From Chaunax sp. Z400 (taxonomy: Eukaryota > Chordata > Actinopteri > Lophiiformes > Chaunacidae): a stretch of DNA of 64,000 bases. Position numbers and translations under genes: made by a program. Below the pieces are notes generated by a model. The model did no database searches. It was not told the origin of the DNA and saw nothing but the letters and a program-made list of their open reading frames with translations. Location: NCBI GenBank assembly GCA_037577475.1, contig CM075201.1, positions 6,181,501-6,245,500 on the forward strand, read 5' to 3'. Below are positions 1 to 13,900 of the stretch, one piece after another; positions within the stretch are counted from its first letter, which is position 1; each line of letters starts with the position of its first letter.

Positions 1-1798
<1,798 letters not shown>

Positions 1799-1979
1799 TC
1801 AAAGGTACGAGATCTGGAGGGGAAATGTCGCAGCCAGAGTGAACAGTTTGGTTTGCTGTCCCAAGAGTTGGAGAAGTTTCGACTGCAGGCCTCGAAGGTG
1901 GACCTGGCCAGCTCTAGCCTCGTTAACAATCCCAGCCTCTCTGTTCTGACCAATGGGGTGGGGCTGACTACTGAACGAG
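1799..1979 (+). CDS. tspoap1: tspoap1 exon: end of coiled-coil region
   Basis: The exon begins after a TTTAG acceptor and ends GAACGAG|GTGAGC, phase 1. It encodes a charged helical segment (VRDLEGKCRSQSEQF, then LLSQELEKFRLQ) followed by a loose serine/valine linker. This segment is conserved in RIM-binding proteins just before the first SH3 region. It is the most 5' exon I can support. Confidence 0.85.
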
Positions 1980-4900
1980 GTGAGCCAAGCCACGATGACA
2001 TGTATCTGCACCCAAAACTACAACCATTACAGTTAAGAGAATAATTTTTGTTTATGACTTTGCGCTTAATAGATTCTCCACTGCAGTCAGATGCACATCA
2101 GAGCATTCTTTTGATATTCACTGCTTTAAATGGTATTTAACAACCAGATGAAAGAAATTGTTGGCTTTGGTTAATTTATAATATCCACAAAAGACTTACT
2201 AGTGTGTTATTACATATTTGCAAAATGTTTGCATTGTCAGTTTTTTTAAGTATAAGCTTCACCTGACTTGAAGTTACATAATTTGCCTTATACTATCTTG
2301 TTTCAAGATTATGTAATCATTAAATCACTGCCTAACTACAATTGAACTTTTAAAGTGTACAATCTGTGTTAGTGTTATTGCATTATTTCAGTTTCAAAGG
2401 ACATCTTATCACCAAATATGTTGTGAGTCCTGGTACAAAGCAAGTCCTGGGAAATGTAGACCAACAGCATCACACTGTAAAAACGAGTAGCTAGAATACA
2501 AGAAATAAACACTGACTTTGAGGAGAAATTGTTTAATACTTCTGAAGGTATCTGTCCATGCAGTAAGACCATTTTCCCTGTCGAGAAATCTGGAAATCAG
2601 TTGTTCGTCTAGAAATAAGTATTCTAGAGGAAAAGCTAGTAAATAACTCGTAGACCAAGATAATTAATCTCATGTTTCCAGGTCTAAGATTTAAAATATT
2701 GCCAAGTACCGAACAATTTTCAGTTCAATTCACAGACAAAACCCCGAAAACATCCAAATCCATTCTTTAATTGTCTCCTTTCGGGTCTTAATGCTGGCAT
2801 TTTTTATTATTGACTTCCTTTTAAAGAGTTACAGTATATACTGTATATATCCCACAGCTGTATTCATCTTTATCCTACACTGTTAATGTGTTTTAGACTG
2901 CACTGGTGGCTCATGGGATATGGTGTCTCTGGGTGAAATAGCCTTCTGGAGTCTCGAGGGAGGTGATACTCTCTCCTGCCCTGAGGGTAATGATCAGCTC
3001 GGTACGCTCTCTGTCACTCATGATATGTGTTGGACACTGTCACAAAAGCATGGCATGTTTGACCTGTCATCCCACCCACACAGTCCAACACTGTCTGTGC
3101 TGCTAACCATCACATGAGGGTTGGTCCTTGTGGGCTGTGGTGAGAAAGGAACCAGTTTAAGCCCCTTAACAGTGTTGGTGTGACACACATTGCCTCAAGG
3201 TAGCGTGACCTTTCACCTTAAACAGATGGAGACAGGATTTTTCCTCCACTGTTTAATCAGCCAGGTTCAACCTTGAGCCTCCTGCATGTCAACCAGTGAC
3301 CTCACCCATTTAGCTGCTCATGGATTCATCCAGGTTAACCAGTGAGAGGGCCAGGGTTGTCTGTAAAGTCATGGATTATGTATTATCCTCTTCCCCTCTC
3401 TCCTGTCAGATGTGGCCGCTGCTCTGCGGATGGGGGCCACCCCTCACGCCGCAGGGCTGTCCAGGGTGGAGCGCTCACCTGTCACCAAGCATCGAGAACT
3501 GCCCACCATCAGTGTCAGCAAGTCAGGCTCTTCCTCCAGCAAGTCAGAGGGCACACACCTCACCCCCAAATCTGAAACCCACCTCAGTCCGCACAAATCA
3601 AGCCCAACACATGAGGTACCAGCCTTAAGGATGAATGGTGCATCACTTGTTTTCTCATTAATACCTTACTTACTTTTACTATTTATTGTTGATCAGGGGA
3701 ATCACCCATTAATTAACATCAATAAGATGTAAATGCGTCATATTCAACCAAAGGGCTTTCAACTGCAGTCCTGGCAAACCAGACACACAAAAAGGAGACA
3801 AAACAAGAATTGAGATTTAAGTTTTTTTCATATTTGTTTCCCTAATAGTGTTTTTCTTAATTATGATTTCCTGGGAGCCGATACTTCTTCTGTGGTAGTA
3901 ATCATATTGCGTTGAAATTGTAATTTGCTGCTGGAAAAATTATTAAATTATATTAAAATAATTGCAATCATATAATAATGTTTTACCACACAGCTCTGAC
4001 TAATTATTTAATATAGTTAGTGCTACTTATTTTTATTAGTTTTAGAGTTCCACCAATAAAAGGAACTGTTATAACACTCATTGTTTGTTGCAGGACAAAG
4101 CCAATTAATCAGCTGATATCACCACATCTTGGTCAATGGAAAAAATTTGACCCTGTTGGAATTGAACGATCTAAGTTGAAGTAATGAATACCCAAATAAA
4201 GAAATAATCAAATAAATCAAGTTCATGGAACAACCAACTCAAAATAATTAATAAAAAGATATGGAGTTAATCAAGTTAAACATGGAAAATCTTAAGTGGG
4301 CGCAAATTTTATATAATTTTTTCCTCAACGTCAGTAGTTCCAGTTGAGTATTCGACTGTTGGAGGCTGTTCGCTATCAGAGCCGAGATCTGCTTTGACAA
4401 ATTTCCTAACCATGCTGATTAATCAGCCAAACCGATCAATGGATCTACCTGTACATGGTTCACTGAAATTGAATGCACTTATTATTCAGTATTTGCACTT
4501 TGCATGTCAGACGATGTAATACTGGTAATCCTGGCCAAAGCCCAAGATTGTAAGCCAATGCCTCTCCCAATATTATACATTATGTAGGCTTGGCTTCAAA
4601 TCAGTTGTCATCTAAATTTGTTTTCCTTTTGCCTTAATTAAATGTTCAACAAGTTCCTCCAGCATAAATAGAGTTCTGTCATTATTTTAATCCCTGGATG
4701 TAGATTTGTGATAACGCTCCTTTTTTATCCCCGGTTATGTCATTGTGTAAGACTCCTGCCTGCAGCTCTTCTGCTTTCCTTGTTTCTACATAGACAGGCA
4801 GGTTGCTCATCAAGATTACCAAGACAGTCACACAGGATCACATTGATTGTTTGGATTTAATGGATTAAAAAGCCCTCCTTAACCTCTCTGTCATCTCACG

Positions 4901-7900
4901 CGAGTACAGACTGCCTCTAAATATACTAGAACTCTACACCTTTGCTCATTCATAAAAGAAGTTCTTTTGAACTGCTGCCATGATTTAGTTGTTTTGTTGT
5001 GCTAACTCTCCAAAGAGTGTGTATGGTCTAGAAGGACCACCAACAGACAGGTTGGTGGTCCTTTCATCTGGTCACTCGTATGCACAGAGCTCAATAAAGC
5101 TCATATTCAGTGAGATAATCCATTCGCCACTGTGGATTATGAAGGTTATACAGTAGTAGTTGTAAGTGATTATCTTTGAAAAGGTTTTCCCAGGGAGCTA
5201 TAAATATACAACCTCTCCTTTCATATTGTGTGGAACTACTATGTATGGAACTCCAACTTCAAATCAGGTATCAAGATGATTCTCTTTTAACTATAGTGAG
5301 CCTCTGACATTAACTCACCATATAACCACAACATTGTTCACAGTATTTTCATATATAGTAGCCAACAACTAGTTATTGTATTTACAGTAAACAGAATTCT
5401 TTATAAGTATGCTTGTTTTTTCAAGCAATTTCATACCAATTCTTTTATTTCTACATATGTGGATTTCCTGTGCTGAAGATTTTTTTTTTTTTTTAATATC
5501 CCTTTTTGAGTAAATTCAGATTCACCTTTTTCTCATGCTGTTCTCAGGTGGACACTGCCAGCGAAGTGGAGGAGCTGGACATTGATGTAGCCCCGGCACC
5601 TTATACAGCCAGCAGAGGAGCTGCAAAGCTTCAGGTTTTCATTGCAAGATACAGGTAAGCAATTAACTCAAGCAAGAGTTGATCATTATGTAATCATTTT
5701 TTATTTGGTGATTAAAAAAAATAGCTTCATTTTCAACAGCTATAATCCATATGATGGCCCTAATGACAACCCTGAGGTGGAGCTCCCACTCACTGCTGGA
5801 GAATACATCTATGTGTATGGGGACATGGATGATGATGGCTTCTATGAAGGCAAGTCTGGAGTATAATTATTGTTGCATCTACAATTTCATGTTTCTGTCT
5901 CTACATAGCATTCGGTATTTTACTGTGTCTTATTGCATACAGGTGAGCTGATGGATGGACGGAGAGGGCTGGTCCCCTCTAACTTTGTGGAGCGTGTATC
6001 AGACGACGATGTTATGAGCACTCACCAACCATGTACAGGGGACATGTCCCATAACTCCCTGCTAGACAACAGCCTGCACAGTGCCAGCCACCAGCATCAC
6101 CTCCACTTGGGTGTCAGTGTCTCAGAAAGGACGGAGGTCTCTGCTGCCTCTGGTCCTGCATCGGCCCCCTCAGATTCAGCTTCGGCCTTGGCTGTCCCAG
6201 CCCCCCTCACCAACGGCCTGGACTTGGATTTGGAGGAGGTGGGAGTGGATGTTGTGCCTTACCCACGTAAGCTCAACCTCATCAAACAGCTTGCCAAGAG
6301 CATCATCATCGGGTGGGATCCTCCGCTGGTGCCGGCTGGGTGGGGCAATGTGTGGAGCTATAATGTGTACGTGGACCAGGAGCTGCGGCTCAATGTGCCC
6401 TTTGGTTCCCAGACCAAAGCGGTGCTGGAGCGGCTTGACATAAACCTCAAGGCCTACCGTGTGTCAGTGCAGAGCCTGACAGAGAAGGGCCTCTCTGACT
6501 TGCTGCGCTGCAGCTTGCTGGTCGGTCGGGACGTTTGTGTGGCACCCACGCAGCTGCGCGTGGAGAGGATCACTGCCACCTCTGCCAACCTGACCTGGTT
6601 GCCCAGCAACAGTAACTATGTGCACATTGTGTCCTTGAATGAGGAGGAGTGTGAGCTGGTGAAGGCTGGCTGCTACTCGCTGTGCCTCAATAACCTCTTG
6701 CCCAGCCTGCAGTATACAGTCAAAGTGGAGGCACGGCCGCACCGCACGCCATGGGAGCTACCTGTGGAGCGCCGTGAACACAGAAGCGCTACAGTCACAT
6801 TCACCACATTGATGGCAGGTCAGGATTTAATAATGTATCTATCAGATGCTCTCTAAAGGTACCCTCCTAGCTGCACTTCTACACGGGTCATGAATCAATA
6901 AGTCATTTTTCTCCACTCTAACTTTAATCATGATAAAATTGGACAAGAGTAAGTGCACAAGTGCTAAAACCTTGAAAGCCCCTCCGTAGAGGTAGTGTTG
7001 GCTTTGTCTGTTCTGGGCTACTTTAGAAACATGCTGATGCAACATAGCAGACTCTGCTCCCTCTGTAGACACGAGAGGCTCATTCCAAGGTAGCTAGAAC
7101 ACAATGATTTATAGTTTTATCACATACACTGATAAAAACATAATTATAAATACAGACTAAATCCAAGATACTGCACCTTTAAATGTTTGATCCAGATCCA
7201 GAAGGCTTTTGTATACCTTCAGGGGAATCATATCAAAATAATAATTGCAGTCTGATACTGTAACTTTATAACATAACAGCTGATTTCATGTGGTAATGGA
7301 TAACAGAGATGCACTTATGTGTTTTATGTGTGGCAAATTACATTATTGGTATGATATTGATGATTCAAACATTTAGTTAATCTACAATATGGAGCAGCAG
7401 TATGGAGTTGAAAATACACTACACAAGTACCTTTACCTTCTGATGTACTTTAATCCAACATGAGATCCTGAAAAAAATCAGACATCCTTCTCTGAGCTAA
7501 ATTCTCTGAATTTCTCATCAACTAATCAGCAATCAAGTCATTTGATTTTTTTGTGTAGAAGCTCTTGTTTGTGTGAGTGTGTTTTTTTTAGGTTGTGGTG
7601 ATAGTTACATTTTATTGACAGTAGTGGGAATTGTTGAGGTGGTCACATTTACTATTAATGTCAGCGTCTGTAGGCGGCCTCTGCCATGGCCAACACAGTC
7701 ATGGGTGCTACATGTTAACCCCATGTGTCCCATTTAAGATGTCTCAGTATTCAGTAGTAGTGATTCTCTACCTCCTACATAAGGACAGCAGTTTGTTCAT
7801 GAGAGCTGGTTTTGTTAGCTGCTCTGACTTACCTCTCCATTATCAAATAGTTTAAGATGCTTCGCTCTGAATGCATTGCTTTGCAGATGTAGGGATCTGT

Positions 7901-10900
7901 TACTGTGACAAATTGGTATTTTCTTGATGTTGAGGGGCACTTTACATATAAAAAAAAAGAAAAATTTTCCTGATGTTGCCTTTTAATTTATCATAAGCAT
8001 GATTTTATGTCAGTTTGTAACATATTGCCCTTCTGCTGCTCCCAGTTAACAGTATTTCATTTTTCTTAAATTTCAAGAAAAGGCCAGTAAGATGCATGTT
8101 TGTGTTGAGTGTCAGGGTGAAGATGCATTCCTCTAAAATTATCATTTAAATTTGCTTAAGTTTCATGCCCACAGTCACGGAACACAGGTATATGGTTTCT
8201 ACATTTCTCAAGTAGTATCAGAAGGCATTTTTCCTGTGGTAGAATTATTTGCCCATAGTGATAACTATTCCTTTTCCAAAGCACTCCTTTATTTTCAGTG
8301 TGAGTGAATAGTATTGATCCTATATGAGAAAGCATGTCTCCATATTGTGCTTGCCTCTAGCTATGGTGTGATGCTTTCATTCCCTGCAGGTCCCCCTGAT
8401 GCTCCTCTGGATGTACAGCTGGAGCACGGTCCCTCTCCAGGGATTGCCCTCATCAGCTGGCTGCCAGTCACTATAGATGCTGCCGGAACCTCCAATGGAG
8501 TTCGTGTCACTGGATACACGATATATGCCGACAAGAAAAAAGCAAGAACTTTTTTAACTTTAATAGATATATATCTATATCTGTCTATGGCTTTTTGTAA
8601 GCTAGTGTACAGTTTCATAATGCCAGTGTGATATGGGAATTTTAAAATTGTACCTCTCTTCCTTCTATGAAAGGTGCTGGAGGTGTCTTCCCCCACAGCT
8701 GGCAGCGCCCTGCTGGGCCCATCTCAGATCCAGTCCTTGCAGGCAGCTCAGGAGCTCACTGTCCGCACCATGTCCGCCCATGGGGAGTCCTGTGACTCTT
8801 TTCCAGTCAATGTGCCCTCCAAGCTGGCTGCCATCATGGCAGGTCCAGCTATCACTGCCCCAGTTGTGCCACCCCTACCCTGCCCCCCCACGGGTCCCAG
8901 TAACCTGCCCTCACCCCCGTCCTACGGGAACTCTCCTGCCAAAGTCTCCATGCTGCCCAGCTCTTCGCCGTCAGACACACACATCACTGGCCTCACAGTG
9001 GAGGCTGCTGCCAATCCTCCTCGTGCTCTCCCCTCCGAGGAGCTTCTCTCATCGGCCTCCTTTGTAAAAGCCTGGGCCAATCCCTTTTCTGCTGCTACCT
9101 TGGCTGTGTGTGAGGCCCCATTACCAGTAGCCTCCAACATAACTCCAGTGGTAATCCTCACTCTCTCGTTCTTCTACATATAAGAGGCGACAACTTGGTT
9201 GCTTGTCTGGCTCAAGTTGTTGCAGTTTCCCACATTATCACTTTGAATATCCCTGTTCTAGAATAGGAAAGCTAATTAAATAGCATTGTATTGACCATCC
9301 TTTTCATCCTCAGATTAATGCGACCTCCCCCACCACCTCAGCACCTCAACCATCTCCAGTAGCACCACCAGCATCTGCAGGGTCACCATTAATGGCAGCA
9401 CTAGCTATTTTGGAGCAGCAAAGGGACACTGACAGCCCTGGAACAATACGTCCATTCCCATCTATCGCAGAGTTCATCGAGGACCCCAGTGACAAGCTCG
9501 GGACACCTGAGCGCATCCCTACGCCACCCAAAGCACCGATCACAGACCTCCTTAACCCTCAGGATACCAATGTACTCCGACCCCCCTGCGTATCACCACT
9601 GGAGTCAGACATCGATGAGGAGCAAGAGAACACCCGCTTGGTGTCCATCGAGGAGTTCTTGAGACAGGACCAAGAGCCTGCTTACTGTAGGACACAGCAG
9701 GTCAGCCCTGATTTATTGACACCTGTCCTCTATTTGGAATAGTAAAACTCTTCACTCCAAAAATGCATACAGCATGTATGTGTTGCTGAGGCGGTATAAA
9801 TACTGATACTGATAAATTCTGTAGTACAGCTTATATACACTACCAGTCAAAAATTTGGACACAGTTTCCCATTCAAGTGGATGGGAAACTGTGTCCAAAC
9901 TATTGACTGGTACTGTATGTAACATGTTATTATTTAACATGGTGATTTTTTAACAAAATATTCGATGGAATGATTAATATGTATTTAAAATGTAAATCAA
10001 ATTTTTTTTTGAGAATTTTGTCCATTTGTTTTTTGCAGAAATACAGCAGAGTGCAGGTGGAGCCTTCCAGTGACTACAATGCAGACAACAGCCGTTCAGA
10101 TCTGTCTGACATCCTGGAGGAGGAGGAGGAGGAGGACCTTTACTCTGACCATCTCGGTGAAGCACAGGCCAGAGGCTACACAGCTGGAGCTAACAGGGTA
10201 AAAAATGAGTGCACTACATGTTTTGTGGCCATGCACACCCATATTTACATCGACTCTTTGTGACTTTTGTTTTAATTAGATATGCTTCTTTCATATTTAT
10301 TATTATTTCAATCATGTGTAATTTACTTTCTTTTTGTTTTCTTCTTTCTTTTTTCTTTCCTTTTCATCTCTGGGTTGTCCTATATTTTGTCTGCTCTTCC
10401 CTTATTTCCACTGAACAATGTGATATCGCATTATCACCCACCCATTCTTGCTTACTTTGACCTGTGACCCTATAGTCATGCAAGTTGGAGACTTCAGACA
10501 GTGATGAGGAGGTTCTTGAGAGGATCCTTAAATTGCCTCCTCAGGTCTGCCACAACACACAGCTGTTCAGCATTCCTGAGTTGACAGAAGAGGAAGATAG
10601 CAGTCAAGAAGAACATTTAACCCACCACAGTCAGCCTCGGCCAAGGGCCCGCCACCTTCACCCCAGAGACTCAGAACGTCTCCACCATGCTCCTCAGCAT
10701 CACCCACATCACCCCAACCTACACTCTCACCTTCCTCCTCAACACCACCACTTCAAAAGGGATCCCAGAAACTTCACCAAAGAGCCTTTACCCAGTCACG
10801 GACCCTTACAGGTCAAGCCTAAGACACAGCACCGGGTTCACTATGCAGACACAGTTGATACCATCAGTTACACTGAAGAAGACGACAGTAGTTTATCTGA

Positions 10901-13900
10901 CGGTCCCACCAGCAGGCGGGTCTCAGCCCGCTGTCCTTCCCATGTGACCCCAAACAGCAAAGACAGAGTACTGCTCAGAGGGCTAGGGGACCGCCTTAGG
11001 AGGGAGGCCATGCTCAGGAGTCAGATGACTGTTGCCACGGCAGCCAACCTCGGCTATGGTCCTACCCCGCCAAGACCCTACCCAATCAGCAAAACAGTAC
11101 GGACTTTGAGGTCACCAATCAGTCATGGGATGGAGATTGACGTGGAGTATGGGACAGACGACAATGAGGAACCTGTGGAGGTGGTGATGGACCAGATGAG
11201 CTCTGAGTGGTGGGTAGAAGGGGCTCAATCGGAGCACTGCAGGGCTCCTCACCGCCGAGGGCTGAAGGCTGCTCCACTGGTAAATGTTGCCGCAGGGTCC
11301 AATGTCCCAGCCCCCTCCTGTTCCCCGTTGCATGGTGGATCTAACCCTTTAAGTTCCTTAGTGGATATAACCTAACTCCACACCTCAGTTGACAATGTTT
11401 TCCATCATTATAACTGTGGTGGACAGAGGGAGGTCAGGCAGCACATTTTGTTGCATATTTCGCTCTACAGTATGTTATTTAGTTAAAATATGCTGGTAGA
11501 GTTGTGTTTCCAGAAAGTGGTTGCAAAGAGTTTAAACCAGTTCATCGTCACCCAGTGGCTTCTAATCTTTCTAATCTTAATGTTGGCCAAAGTGTAGCTG
11601 AATCTGTTCTCCCTCTGTTCCACTGCACTAGCACCTTGCAAACCACTCCGCTCTTGTTTTGAACTAGTCAGTGTTCCCTTGTCCTTCACTAGCTTACCGT
11701 GGATGTGCTTTGGTCTAACACCACCACAGTGCAAGAAAGGAACATGTTCATGTTCTGTTAGAACTTTTACTTATTGACTTGTTTTTTTTTTCACTGTGTG
11801 TTGAGCAGGAGCCTAGCCAAATCCCTCCAGCTGAGGCAGGTCCATCATGGGGAACCCAGGCTGAGCTCTCCTCTAAACCAGCATGCTTGCAGGCCAGGCA
11901 GCTCAAAGGTCAGAGACTCTGTCCTCTTTTGCCTGTTTTCTCTGTCTCTGGATTTTTTTCCATCTCATTGGTCAGGGGACGTTTACAGGACAACTGTGTT
12001 ACCCTAAAATGGTGTACATTTGTTGCGTTTTGGTTGTTAGTTTACACAACAGTGGTGTTTTTGGGGCCTGAAAACACAAACTTTTGAAAACAAGTTCCAG
12101 AGCATACCTATTACGGTTCCAGCCTAATTAGCACATGCCGTACACTATGGACAGAACAATGACAAAAAATCTATGTCAGACTGTCTTTTGTTTGTGCTGT
12201 TGATTCTTTAGACTCTGTAGACAGTTTTCTGCACAACTAATGGAGCGAAGCCTGCAAGCTAGCTCAGGCAGACAACTCGAGCTGCCCTACGTACACACAA
12301 TATGCACATGATAGGCCTCATTTAAGCTGCAACAATTTCCCATCTCTGCCTCTGCCTGTCACTGCCGCCGCTGCTGCTCCATGTGCATTTGCTGCTGCAC
12401 TTTCAGGCCCACCACCACCCCAGCATCCACCGATAGGCTCCGATTAGGGGGTTCAAGAAGTTTTCTCATCACCTTTCAAAATCAACACCACAGAATTGGA
12501 TCACAGTTCAGTCAAACATCTCATGAGTTTGAAACGTTTGTTATTACAGCAGAAAATATTTGAGTTTGGCGTCTAGGCTCTGATTTAATCACTCCCCTCA
12601 GATATATTTATATGGATATATTGGGGAGGGATCCAATTCTGTGGTGTTGATTTTGAAAGGTTAGACTGCCAACCACTGCCCTGGCATACATACTAGAGTA
12701 TTTTCAACCCTTTTTGCTGATCTTTGTGTGCAGGGATCATTCAGAACTTTCTTAAAATGCAAAGATTTCAGCAAAAGCTTGTCGTGTATACAGAGCCTAA
12801 AGCATGCAGTAGTGTGTATGTATGATGTGAAGGTGACACACTGGTGCTTTCTGTTAACAAGTCTTCCCCTCTCACACATGATGACAGTCAGATTTACACC
12901 TTGTGCAGGAGGGGAGGAGGAGGTGTTGGACAGTAGCTGCAGTGAAGAAGAGGGAGAGAGCCTGCTAAGCTGAGAACCGGCTTAACCCAAAGTGGCTTGT
13001 CATGACAGGAGGAAGTGACAGAAATTAAAATAGTAACCATGATAAGCCAGCAAAGACACAGCCTGCAGTGTGGAAGTACGAGTCCCTCTCTTTTCTCTCC
13101 GTCCCTCCACATCGTCCCTCGCTCTTGTCTTTTCTCCTAAGTTACTACTGCACAGACTGCGCACAGCTTCAGCAAACCTGACCTTTCTGGTGCATCTGGG
13201 GGTGCACAGTTGACGGCACGCTCAAATTCATACGTGTACATGTGCACAAAGATAGAGGAAGAAGCAAGTGAGAAGTTCTGTCCTATCTACGAAATCATCA
13301 GTGAGGATGTGAAAGTGGGCTAGTTGTGTGCCCATGACTCTTGCCACAGAACAGTGATTATCACTAATGAGATAGAGCACACCTCTCTTTGCTGCAGCCT
13401 GCAGCCTCGCCACAGTGCTTCAATGCTTTTAGCCACACTCTTGTCATTTCTCATGTTGACACTGCTGCAAGAGACATTTTAAGACTGCCTTGAATGGTCT
13501 GTGATTTACACCTCTCTTAATATTGGTACTGATTTGTATTAGTATTTTTCATGTTGTCAGTAAACGCCCTCAGATTTAGACTGGTAAATGGGTCAAACAT
13601 TTTTTTCCCCCTGTTGCTTGCCTACTGCATATCATGAAGAAGTGCACGTTTGTCAAACGGCTCACACAGCTTAGGATCAGTGGTTGAGCTTGATTACCTC
13701 TTTTAAGGACATGCCCGTGTCTGCAAACACTGTTCATGGCAGCACTGCAGCTGGTAGGTCGTGGGGGGAGGGGCACACCGGCAATGTTCTGCAGAATTCA
13801 TTGCAAGCTATGCATGGCTTGTGTGCAAAAAATGTGTAGTGTAATAATAGTGACAATAAAAAGTTTACAAAGCATCAAAATAAAGGGATAAAATGTATTG

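Noticed and set aside
6464..6742. 92-codon - strand open frame in the FN3 exon
   Set aside because: Antisense shadow of the tspoap1 FN3-2 coding sequence.
8542..8631. Reading on past KKK in tspoap1 to a GTAAGC donor at about 8597
   Set aside because: That donor would leave in phase 1 and shift the FN3-3 continuation VLEVSSPTAG out of frame.
9836..9917. Palindrome as a microRNA precursor
   Set aside because: The arms are nearly perfectly paired with a very short loop, TA flanks and a second copy at 21.4 kb, all typical of a transposon-end palindrome rather than a miRNA.
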